DNA of 41,669 bases from Actinomortierella ambigua (lineage: Eukaryota > Mortierellomycota > Mortierellomycetes > Mortierellales > Mortierellaceae). Location of the stretch: positions 13,174 through 54,842 of the forward strand of contig JAAAJB010000195.1 of assembly GCA_016098155.1 (NCBI GenBank), written 5' to 3'. The position numbers and the translations under genes were made by a program. A model generated the notes under the pieces. That model was not told where the DNA came from. It did no database searches and saw nothing but the letters and a program-made list of their open reading frames with translations. This document shows positions 33,695 to 41,669 of this stretch, piece after piece (positions within the stretch are counted from its first letter, which is position 1; every line of letters starts with the position of its first letter).

Positions 33695-36600
33695 ATGCAA
33701 TCTGTGCGTGGAGGCGGAAATGGCCTGTCGATGAGCTCGCTGTACGAGCTACCAACGCCGCCCAGCAAGAAGAAGGCGAGCGTGAGTGGTGGCGTCGACA
33801 ATAGTAGGACTGCAACTCCCGCGCAGAGCAGAAGCAGCAGCATTAGCAGCATCAGCAGCAACAGCGGCAAAAAAGACAAACAAGGCGACAGCAAGAAAAT
33901 GAGCCTCCACTCGATGCTGCAGCATGAAAAGGACCTTCACCATGCCCAGCAGCAGCAGCAACATACTCATACCCATAGCCATACCCATAGCCATAGCCAC
34001 GGCCATAACCACCAGCAACAGCAGCAGCAGCAGCAGCTTCCTCCCTCTCCGCACGACACCGCCCCTCACCACCAGCGACTGAGGAAACGCGATAGAGTCC
34101 GCGCCTTTTTCTCTTCCTCCTCCTCTTCTTCCTCTTCCTCCTCTCACCCCAACAACACTCGCCCTCCTATCCCCGCCTCCCTCCACTCGGCCTCCTCCTC
34201 CTTTTCGTCGTCCTCGACATTCACATTGTCCACTGTCTTGATGGCATCGGAGCATGACATCTACCTGAAATGGCCCCACCCAGTCCCCGAGGGGGTGCAG
34301 GTCTACATTGCAGGCACCTTCAAGGTCCCCGGGCACGGGCCATGGGAAAAGCTGCCTATGAGCTATTCCGCGCTCAACCAGTGTTGGGAGGTACACCTCG
34401 ATGTCCAGGAGGTCGAGCACCACCACCACCTGCCCGAGGACGAGATCCCTGTCACTCCCTCCACCGAGGACTGCCACTCTGTCCACAGCAGCCATAGCTC
34501 CCACAGCACCCAGAGCTCCCACACCAAGGACGACGCTGCCGCTCCTACCCCCGCCCCTGCTCCTGCTCCTGCTCCTGCCCACAGAGAGAGTCGGACTGCT
34601 CGCTTCTTTGGCCGCGCCAAGAAAGACGCCCCAACCCCCATAGCTGCTGCAGCCTCTGTGTCTGCAGCCTATCGGCACGAGCCCCTTCGGAAGACATACC
34701 ACTACCTCTACAAGTTCATCGTCGGTGATGACTGGCAGTGCGACTGGGACAAGCACCATGTCCAGGACGAGAGTGGTAATTGGAACAACGAGCTCACGGT
34801 AGAGCTTGTTGAACAAGCCCCTATACTTCCCTCTGTGCCAGCCTCCCCCTCTACAGAGGCCCCCGCGCGCACAAAGCCGCACGGCCACAGTCGCACTCCG
34901 AGCATTCGCAGCATCCAGAGCGTCCAATTGGCAACCGTCGATGAAGACAAGCTGTTGCCCGAGGAGGGACCCTTTGCTGCAATCCAAGAGGAAGAGCAGC
35001 AGCAGCAGCAGCAGCAGCAACCATCACCACCACCACCACCACCAGCACAACCAGCACAACCCACAAATGTCTCGCATGATAGCACCGCTGATGCTGCTGA
35101 TGCCACCCCCACTGTCTCGGTCTCACAGCGACGCAAGTCCACTTCAGCACGACGAGGTGCACGGACAAGGGATACCTTTGAGGCCGTCATGATCTTTGAC
35201 GAGCGAGATGACCTGAGCGATGGTGAGGGTCGCTCAAGGCTCATCACAGACGATGACGACGACGACGACGACGATGGTCTGTCTGATGGTAAGTTTGTAA
35301 CAAAAAAAATCAACTCAAATCAGCGATATCAAATCGAACTGAAGATAGCAATCTCCGCTCAGATGGGTTTCTTGTGTAGCTCTAACATGCTTCATTATCT
35401 CTCTCTCTATCTCATTGTCTCTGCTCTATGCATTTTTTTTCCTCAAACAATTGCCCTCCCTCCTCCCCCCTCCTCGCTTTCCCCCCCCCCTCAATGCATG
35501 TCATATTAGAAGACGAACCAATGCCCCAACAAGAGCCTGACCGCGTCAATGAGCTGCTGCTGCACGCCGCAGAGGTGGATAAGCAACAACAAGATGAACA
35601 ACAACAACAACAACAACACCACGATCATCCACAAACCGCCGAGGAAGATGCTGCTGCTGCTGTTACCCCATCATTTACGACGACTGATGCAGCCTCGGCC
35701 GTTTCAGTGGTCACCGCCAATGCTGCTGACAATGAACCCCAACTCCAATCTTTGGGTGTACAAGACGAGAAAAAGGAGGCACAAGAGGACAAGCTTGCGC
35801 AACCCATTGAACCACATCCACAAGACGAGCCACAAGACGACCTACATACCGATGCTGCTGCATCTCCTCTTCCTGCTGCTGCCTCTGCAGCTGCAGCCCC
35901 TGTGGCCAATGATACGTCCTCGTCCACCTCTTATGCGCCAGCTACTGTCGATGCCTCCCCGACCTCCTCCCCTCTTGTATCACACGACACTGCAGATGCA
36001 AATGACGACAAGAATAGGGAGTCTACAGACGATCATGCTGCAGCTTTGCTTTCCGCCGAGGAGGAAGAAGAAGAAGAAGAAGAGAAGGAAACACAGGCTG
36101 CCCTCCTCGCTGCTGCAGCTGTTGCAGCTGCTGGTGTTGTTACCACACCCCCAATGTCACGAACAACAGCACCACAAGGTCGCCGTCGGAGCTATGCCGA
36201 GATTGTCGCGACCCAGCCGACCAAGCCGTTCATGCTCCAAGAGGCTGTGGATCCCGAGGTGAGGCCCAGTCATGTGCCTGGTCGGAGCAGCACAGCACCC
36301 CCTCCTTCGACGACCGCAGAGTCGTCATCGTCTGCTGCTGCAATTGGCGCCGGTGTTGGTTCTCGGTTCTCCGAAGAGTCGACGGACGCCAAGGAGCCTG
36401 CAGTAGTCATGTCTCGAGGCTACTATGCGCCGTCTCCACCGCTGACGCCGCCACTGATGGGTCATTCGCTGGAGGACTCGCCGCCTTGTTCTACGCTGAC
36501 GAGTGAAGACGAAGGAGAGGAGCATGAGGAGGATGAGGAACAACAACATGCGGGATCATCGTCCTATGCACCGATGACACCGCAATCGGTCAAGCACGCA

Positions 36601-36888
36601 TCGCCAAAGGCGATGAGCCTGACGCATAGCAAGGAGACGAGTGAAGCCAGCCATTTTACCACCACCAGTCAGCGGGAAGAAGAAGAGGAGGAAGAGGAGG
36701 AAGAGGTATTGGAGCAGGAGAAGCAACGAGGCGCGTCAGGCGCGTTGTTTGACCCACGAGGATTTGACGACAAGGCACCGGTGCGGCTACCTTCGTTGCT
36801 GTGGAGTCTGACCAAGACGACGGTCGTGGTGTCGGCGACGGTCGTGCTCCTGACCTTTGGTTATGGACGCCGAAGGAGCGGAGAATGA
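33695..36888 (+). CDS. CBM48 (AMPK-beta-like) carbohydrate-binding protein with C-terminal membrane tail
   Basis: Two exons, 33695-35288 and 35510-36888, joined over a 221-bp intron, give 990 residues. Residues about 183-371 hold a glycogen-binding CBM48 module of the type found in AMPK beta and in the fungal Mdg1/Crp1 proteins: HDIYLKWPHPVPEGVQVYIA, GTFKVPGHGPWEKLPM, then KTYHYLYKFIVGDDWQCDWD and DESGNWNNELTVEL. The module is split by about 95 residues of His/Ser/Thr/Ala/Pro low complexity (about 239-332). The rest is mostly disordered, with Q, D, E and A runs. A hydrophobic stretch near residues 966-984 (TTVVVSATVVLLTFGYG) followed by GRRRSGE looks like a tail anchor. No kinase-association domain of AMPK beta is visible, so it is not a canonical AMPK subunit. 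The function is likely tethering glycogen or a glucan to a membrane (inference). The start is the ATG after the repeat leader. Confidence 0.86.
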
Positions 36889-37530
36889 CTACCGACGATG
36901 CTGTTTGCTCTCCTAGGAAGGAAAAAATAACCCCCCTTTTTTTGGTATCCTTTCTCTCTCTCTCTCCACACACACATCCACATCCACCACACACACCCCT
37001 AACCATCCTTACCACCCCCCAAAACAAGACCCTTACCCCCAAAGTCTGTATGTACGTACCATAGCGTAAGCAATTCCTTACCACGGTGAACAATAATTGT
37101 TGTTCTTTGTCTGGCTGATGATTGACCTGGTGACAAATTTTTGGATCGAGGGGGAAGAACACCTTTTTTTTGTGGTAACCATGCAACAAATGATGTATTG
37201 TTACGCACAGTCGGTCGATCTTGCAGCATGTTGATATGGTTCTCATAGTTAATCCAAGCTACAACAATGGCCAATGTAATGTAGTTAGTCTACTCAGAGA
37301 TGTGATGGAGGAGCCCAAGAGTGCACGCAAACAATTAGAGTGGTGTCCATGGGGGACAAAGACAACCTAAGGAGCAGGTCCTTTTTAGGACAGGTTCAAA
37401 CTACACGAAACGACGACAACAACGTTTGCCCTGACCCCAACCTCTCATCTGCTCAAATTTCTCTACGTTGTTCTCATATGGCACTGCCCGGCTATAGGGG
37501 TCAACCAGCTCTCTCTCTCTCTTTTTTTTT
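36889..37530. other. Intergenic region at the core/accessory boundary
   Basis: The first 150 bases are the C/A-rich 3' UTR of the CBM48 gene. The remainder is unassigned. It contains a near-palindrome around 37088-37105 (GAACAATAATTGTTGTTC). No gene was recognised. Confidence 0.45.
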
Positions 37531-37737
37531 AGCCGGCAGACTCACAGTTCGAAGCTGCCTGGACCACCAACATCTCACTCGATCATAACAATCGCGTCCT
37601 TGCCAACAACATCCAACTGGATTACCACATTTCCTGACGGCGATTTAGGTAATCTACTAGGACGTTTTTGGGAAGGATGCGATTGCTGGGATGTTGTTGG
37701 TGGTCCTGACAGCTTCGATTCTGTGAGTCTGCCGGCT
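37531..37737. repeat. Foldback element: long inverted repeat with a short loop
   Basis: The left arm (37531-37626) starts AGCCGGCAGACTCACAG and ends at GGATTACC. The right arm (37648-37737) is its imperfect reverse complement, ending CTGTGAGTCTGCCGGCT. Other paired blocks are GACCACCAACA with TGTTGGTGGTC and CAATCGCGTCCTT with AAGGATGCGATTG. The loop is about 21 bases (37627-37647). Transcribed or single-stranded, it would form one long hairpin. A T-rich tract lies to the left and an A-rich tract to the right. It looks like a MITE/foldback relic or a small-RNA precursor; the type cannot be decided here. Confidence 0.85.
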
Positions 37738-38216
37738 CAAAAAGAAAAGAAACTAGGGGTCACGAAGCTGGGGTACTATAAAATGTAGAGGCTGTGCCTG
37801 GGGAAAATTCAAAGGAAACACTGCTGTTCCCACGTCACCAGCGCGCTGCCTACGCTTTTTCGTGCTCACAGCAGTGATACGCATATCTTTTCTCCCAAAC
37901 AACGATTGCTATACATCGAGCTTTCCATAGAACTTGCCGCCCGTCATTCTCAATCTGTCTGAGAAATCTTAAGAGTCGTACGCCTAGCGATCGTGTGTGT
38001 TGTCTGAAAGAGCTCCTTCCAACGTCCTGACAAACACAGCGGGACAGGTGCGTGATGTAGGTCGTGGGCTGTGAGAGGATAGGACATCCTCTTCGAGTAA
38101 GCCGCCTGGCTACTCATCCTTGGCTGCCACATTGCATTCGGATGCCAAGCATGTCGATACCGCTCTGATGTCTGTCCTTGTCATCCTTCCGAATCACCAA
38201 CCTCACGTGTATTATT
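37738..38216. other. Unassigned accessory intergenic sequence
   Basis: Normal-complexity DNA between the hairpin and the left inverted repeat. A minus-strand frame (37950-38132) is too short and resembles no family I can name, although it could be a relic of a longer gene. A CACGTG lies at 38205-38210, next to the inverted repeat. Confidence 0.4.
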
Positions 38217-38333
38217 GTCGTTTCCAACTTTTTTTATTGCTCTAAGTTGCTATTCCGGCAGTAGTTTTTGCCCATTGGGGCTAGATCATATAGGAGGTAG
38301 CCCTAATAAAGGCGCAAGGCGCGATTTACGCGC
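38217..38333 (+). repeat. Left inverted repeat of the accessory segment
   Basis: Reads inward GTCGTTTCCAACTTTTTTTA, TTGCTCTAAGTTGCTATT, AGTAGTTTTTGCCC, GGGGCTAGATCATAT, GGTAGCC, GCGCGATTTA. Each block is found in the same order in the reverse complement of 40157-40278 with small changes, roughly 75-80 percent identity by eye. Confidence 0.88.
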
Positions 38334-38405
38334 TCCAAAAAAGGTACAAACGCGCGTGAACAGGCCAATATAGATGTAGCTTTGATTAGATATATTCTCC
38401 GGAAT

Positions 38406-38431
38406 TCGCCCCATACATTTCACTCGTCGTC
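38406..38431 (+). repeat. 26-bp direct repeat, copy 1
   Basis: TCGCCCCATACATTTCACTC followed by GTCGTC. It differs from copy 2 (38631-38656) at one base only. The copies are exactly 225 bp apart and both lie upstream of the orphan gene. Confidence 0.85.
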
Positions 38432-38594
38432 TGGTTAAAAAAGTCCAACAAATGAGCTTTGTAAATAGAGTCGGCAGATATGATAAAAGATGGTCCTGTC
38501 AAATTCGGGGTATTTTTCATTTGCGAAGAACCATGTTAGTAGTCTCTACAATCAAGAACACACAATTCTTTTCCTTCGCTATTTTTTCTTGACA

Positions 38595-38602
38595 CTATAT
38601 AT
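38595..38602 (+). promoter_or_regulatory. Possible TATA box of the orphan gene
   Basis: TATATATC-like AT stretch (within CACTATATATCAGC) about 340 bp upstream of the chosen ATG. It is the only clear TATA-like site between the left inverted repeat and the gene. Confidence 0.3.
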
Positions 38603-38630
38603 CAGCTGTCCCAGTGGTACCTGCCAGAAA

Positions 38631-38656
38631 TCGCCCCATTCATTTCACTCGTCGTC
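38631..38656 (+). repeat. 26-bp direct repeat, copy 2
   Basis: Matches copy 1 (38406-38431) at 25 of 26 positions. It lies just after the TATA-like site and before the tandem-repeat tracts. Confidence 0.85.
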
Positions 38657-38676
38657 GTGAAGAGAGAAGATGATGA

Positions 38677-38752
38677 GTAGGGAAGAAGGTGCAAAGAAGG
38701 ATGATGGTGCAAAGAAAGACGGTGCGAAGAAAGACATGTTGCGAAGAAAGAG
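38677..38752 (+). repeat. Purine-rich tandem repeat upstream of the orphan gene
   Basis: About four degenerate units of the form GGTGCAAAGAAAGA (GGTGCAAAGAAGGATGAT, GGTGCAAAGAAAGAC, GGTGCGAAGAAAGAC, TTGCGAAGAAAGAGC). Confidence 0.75.
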
Positions 38753-38837
38753 CATCACTACAGCATACAATCAACCTCTGAAGCTTGATTTGTAGGACCC
38801 CATGATTCCGTTTGCATAAATAGCTGGTTATCTTTCC

Positions 38838-38912
38838 ACTCAACTTCGTCTTTCTAACCCAACTTCGTCTTTCCACTCATATTCGTCTTTCCACCCACCT
38901 TCGTCTTTTTCG
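38838..38912 (+). repeat. Pyrimidine-rich tandem repeat immediately before the orphan gene
   Basis: Four units of about 17-18 bp built on ACTTCGTCTTTC, separated by CCACTCA-like spacers. The tract ends about 30 bp before the chosen ATG, so it probably lies in the 5' leader or core promoter. Confidence 0.8.
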
Positions 38913-38942
38913 TACCTTTTTCTCTCCTCTCACCATCCCAAA

Positions 38943-40002
38943 ATGAACGCGGCAACTTACTGTAGGTACCACTGGGACTACCACTTGGACAGGGCCGGTG
39001 AATGTGTGTAGAGCACTTGAGTTCTAACCCTTTGACACCACAGTGGCGGCTTACGCTCAGTTCAACCAACGAGTTGACTGGGACAATCAAATCATAGCTG
39101 CCTTTGACCAGTATGCAGACGAACACCAAGGCCGGTCGGATGTCAGTGAGGATTTCATCATGGATCTCACTGCCGACTCCTCCTTCGCCAGCAGTCTCCC
39201 CGGCGATATTGCTGATCTCGTCCTGGCTGACCATCCAAGTCTGCCTATCACTTTCCCCGAGCTTGCAGAGCTAACCCAATTGATCGGAGGCCGATCGTCA
39301 TTCCAGGACATCCGAGATCTCATATACAGCACGCCTATCAACACTAATGTTAGGCACTTCTTGTATGCTAGCGTGGATGGATACGCCGACTACTTCGGAA
39401 GCTACGCACATCAACCATTGGTCCGTATCATCCACACTATGCTAAATGATGCGTTGAGGGTCTTAGCAATGCCGGAGCACATGGAAGTCAGTAATTTCGC
39501 CCTGTACGACAGCCGCTATTGTGAGCTTGTGCTGGTGGAGTACTCTTCGATGTACCAGAGCGACATGGGGAGGTTCGTGGCGGAGAGATGGAGGCTGTCG
39601 CGGGCAATGAAGCATGCCTTCGACTTGACCATCAAAAGGTATGCAAGAAGCGTTCTGCCACACCCTCGGATCTCGGTGTTCGGCATTCATGTTTTCGACG
39701 GGGGGATCACGTTCCTAAAAATGGACTTTCGCTCCAGATACCGACTCTGGCAACTATCATGGGTTGATATGCCCACCAGCCCGGCCGAGTTCGAGCAGAA
39801 CTTTTCCACCTACATCACCGAATCTCTGCGTTTTGCGAAACTTGTAGACCGAGAGTTGAGGCGGCGCCGAGCTGGGGGGCGTCATCTGTCCCAAGAGGAG
39901 GTTCTCGCCCTGCAGACGGCAGCGCAACAACTTGCTCCCACAATACCTTCACCTCCCCATAGCCCCACAACACTTTCACCTCCCAATAGCCCCACACCTT
40001 AA
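38943..40002 (+). CDS. Orphan protein, 325 aa, inside the inverted-repeat segment
   Basis: Two proposed exons, 38943-38961 and 39044-40002, join as MNAATYL|AAYAQFNQRVDW over an 82-bp intron (gtaggt..cacag). The long exon alone has no ATG near its 5' end, which supports the splice. I do not recognise the family. An acidic N-terminal helical half (DNQIIAAFDQYADEHQGR, SFASSLPGDIADLVLADHPS, ELAELTQLIGG) is followed by a mixed alpha/beta half. The latter has alternating strands and helices: CELVLVEYSSMYQSD, RLSRAMKHAFDLTIKRYARS, RISVFGIHVFDGGITFLKMD and a final helix RFAKLVDRELRRRR. The end is a Ser/Pro repeat (SPPHSPTTLSPPNSPTP). The strand-helix-strand order recalls nuclease-like orphan proteins that are abundant in mucoromycotan genomes, but no catalytic E-x-K is visible. 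There is no signal peptide. A poly(A)-like AATAAA follows at 40058-40063. Confidence 0.65.
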
Positions 40003-40156
40003 TCTCCTGACCAGTGAGCACCAAGCGCACCGATGAATCAACAACACCCAGGACGTCAATAAAAAAAATACGTGTTTGCATTACATCGTCCTTCATTGTA
40101 TCGATTCTATCTATTGGCCTTTGCATGCGTTTTCGTCTTTTTTTTTTTTTTTTTTT

Positions 40157-40278
40157 GGGCATTTAAATCGCGCTTTGGACCTGCATTAAGGCTACCTTAC
40201 ATATGATCTAGCCCTAGTAGGCAAAAACTACTCCCACAATAACAACTTCGAGCAATAAAAAAAATTGTTGAAAACGAC
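40157..40278 (-). repeat. Right inverted repeat of the accessory segment
   Basis: On the plus strand it reads TAAATCGCGC, GGCTACC, ATATGATCTAGCCC, GGCAAAAACTACT, CAACTTCGAGCAATAAAA, TTGAAAACGAC, which mirrors the left repeat. A run of about 18 T (from 40139) lies at its inner edge. The divergence between the arms suggests that the pair is not recent, or that they are separate family members. Confidence 0.88.
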
Positions 40279-40388
40279 CATATATTAATCCACCTCGAGC
40301 ATGGCTAATTTCTTGCCGAGTGCGACGATCGCAGCGACGACGAGCAACAGGTCATGCAGATATACTGGGGCGGCTAGATGAGTGAGAG

Positions 40389-41669
40389 CTACATGGTGAC
40401 ATCGGTTGTCTTGCCAACAAAGGTGAGCCCCAATGATAGGTACGACTGGCCATCGACAGAGCGCCGCTTCATGTTGAATGAGGAGATATAGGACACAACA
40501 AAGGCTTTATATGGTAATAGTGTACGGATACATTGCAGCCCAGTCGAACCAGTAGCGAACATGTACATGTCTTCTTGGTGGTGGCGGATAGCCCAAGCCT
40601 CGGCCATGCAAAAAAGGGGTTGGAGGGTAGTCGGAGTCTTGGAGGATCTAAAGTCTATAGAGAGGTCCAGGACAGTCTGGGTGCCAGGGTTTGGGAGGTT
40701 GAGTACACCGTCTTTGGCGTCTGGAGGGTGGGAGGCGGCATCCAGACGAGTACTGATGCTAGGGAGGGAGGCTCGCAGTTCGCATCCAGTGGCGCTGGAG
40801 GTTGGGCGTAGCTAGGGCTGCCAGGAGATAGCGTCGATGACTCCTTGGCCGCCTGCTGTTCGAGGAAATCGGCGTGTGTCCCATTCTGAAGACCGGCTTG
40901 AAAGAGCACAGGAGGCGCGTCACCAGAGTCGAGAGACGCTTGAGCCAGGATTTGTCGGTTGGAAGACCCAGAGTACATGCAAGTACGATGGCGTTGGTGA
41001 TCAGAGACCTTCCTTTGATCGACAAAAAGCGGCCGGCGAAGGGGTCGATGCGATACTGTATTTTCTTAGGCGGGCGTCCTGAAAGTCCGTACGCTGAACA
41101 GGTGAGAAGAAGGTGAGGTAGCCCAGGTAAATGAGTGCCGTAGCTTTGGCCTCATCGTGCGAATCCGGCTGTTCCTGTGCGAGTTGAGCCTTCAAGGCAG
41201 GGTCCGCGTTGTTGGACATGAGGAAGGCGACCATTTGCTGTAGTTGAATTTTGCGTTGGAGGCCAGGCCGTATTGGCAGAGTTGGGCTTTGACAGCTACC
41301 TACTCAGCCACGTTCGACACCAGAAGCAGGAGGTCGTCGGCGAAAGCTGACAGCTTGTTGGATTGACTCTGTCGACGAATACAGATCCTTCGATGTCCTC
41401 CGACTTTTGACTTTTGGATGGAGCAGAGAAGAAGAGCGGTGAGAAGGGGTCGTCTTGCCAAAGGCCCCGACGCTGAACGAAAAGTTGCGAGAGGGACCTT
41501 GTTAACATTGAATAACATCCGCGTGCCGAAGAAGAGCGCCATAGTTGCTTGAACCAGGGTGTCGGGTAGGTGACACCTTTCGGAGAACAGCCACCAAGTA
41601 TCTCGATTGAACGCCTTCTCTTGGTCCAGAAGAATCCCTGCATGGCCCAGTCGGCGGAGCTTGGCAAAG
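40389..41669 (-). mobile_element. Decayed LINE-type reverse transcriptase, cut by window end
   Basis: Fragments of one non-LTR retrotransposon reverse transcriptase appear in order on the minus strand but in different frames. The first RT block with the catalytic aspartate (ILLDQEKAFNRD) is near 41610-41645. The GDP-SPL-type block (degenerate, DDPFSPLFF) is near 41440-41475, in another frame. The FADD active-site block (AFADDLLLLVSN) is near 41305-41345. An in-frame TAG is at 41300-41302. The later thumb-region motif LSIKGRSLITNAIVLA is near 40980-41030, after a further frame change. At least two frame breaks and one stop make it non-functional. Sequence from 40389 to about 40760 fits its C-terminal part less clearly. 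No target-site duplication or A-tail can be placed because the 5' side lies outside the window. Confidence 0.82.

Larger units (their letters stand above)
38217..40278. mobile_element. Segment bounded by ~120-bp inverted repeats and holding one orphan gene
   Basis: Near-complementary repeats at 38217-38333 and 40157-40278 face each other across about 1.8 kb. Between them lie two tandem-repeat tracts, a 26-bp direct repeat, a 15-bp inverted repeat and a single spliced gene. This layout is that of a terminal-inverted-repeat element. However, the gene is not a recognisable transposase and no clear target-site duplication is visible. It may be a non-autonomous element carrying a captured gene, or two unrelated insertions of one repeat family on either side of a gene. 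Confidence 0.55.

Noticed and set aside
33749..35020. 423-aa minus-strand frame opposite the CBM48 gene, and similar long frames opposite other repeat-rich genes
   Set aside because: Shadow frames of GC-rich triplet repeats in the real gene; Leu/Val/Gly runs without family likeness.
4011..36888. A functional gene cluster (for example secondary metabolism or a dedicated new pathway) in the core region
   Set aside because: The genes belong to unrelated housekeeping processes and have mixed orientation. No synthase, transporter or pathway regulator set is present.
1..41669. CRISPR array, phage, operon or prokaryotic mobile features
   Set aside because: The window is eukaryotic, with spliced genes. 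No spaced direct-repeat array or prokaryotic gene organisation is present.

Overview
The window is nuclear DNA of a filamentous, probably early-diverging (Mucoromycota/Mortierella-like) fungus. The evidence is split genes with many short GT..AG introns, T/C-rich leaders, many homopeptide runs, and a gene set that includes HOOK, API5 and a CRIM-domain SIN1. The exact taxon is an inference. I placed 43 introns by following reading frame and splice sites. 34 of them end in TAG.

Core region, 1-36.9 kb, contains ten genes. They are: AP-1 gamma-adaptin (minus strand, its 3' end runs off the window); a 1,528-residue polyQ-rich protein of unknown function (plus); a HOOK dynein adaptor (minus); a THEM6-like hotdog thioesterase (minus); RAD23 (minus); API5 (plus); a Pbs2/Wis1-type MAP kinase kinase (plus); a mitochondrial PPR protein (minus); the TORC2 subunit SIN1/AVO1 (plus); and a CBM48 glycogen-binding protein with a C-terminal membrane tail (plus). 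Three pairs are divergent and share short promoters: AP-1 gamma/polyQ, RAD23/API5 and PPR/SIN1. The genes belong to ordinary housekeeping pathways (trafficking, proteasome shuttling, osmostress signalling, TORC2 signalling, organelle RNA metabolism). They do not form a functional cluster. One 99-base assembly gap lies in a minisatellite inside an API5 intron.

Accessory region, about 37.4 kb to the end, looks different. It has a compact 207-bp foldback hairpin (37531-37737). Next is a roughly 2.06-kb segment bounded by inverted repeats of about 120 bp (38217-38333 and 40157-40278). Inside it are one orphan gene (38943-40002), a 26-bp direct repeat, a 15-bp inverted repeat and two tandem-repeat tracts. 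Last is a decayed LINE-type reverse transcriptase on the minus strand (about 40389-41669) that runs off the end. The inverted-repeat-bounded orphan gene is the best candidate here for something undescribed.

All exon boundaries were read by eye from frame continuity, GT/AG sites and family similarity. Nothing was checked against RNA or databases.
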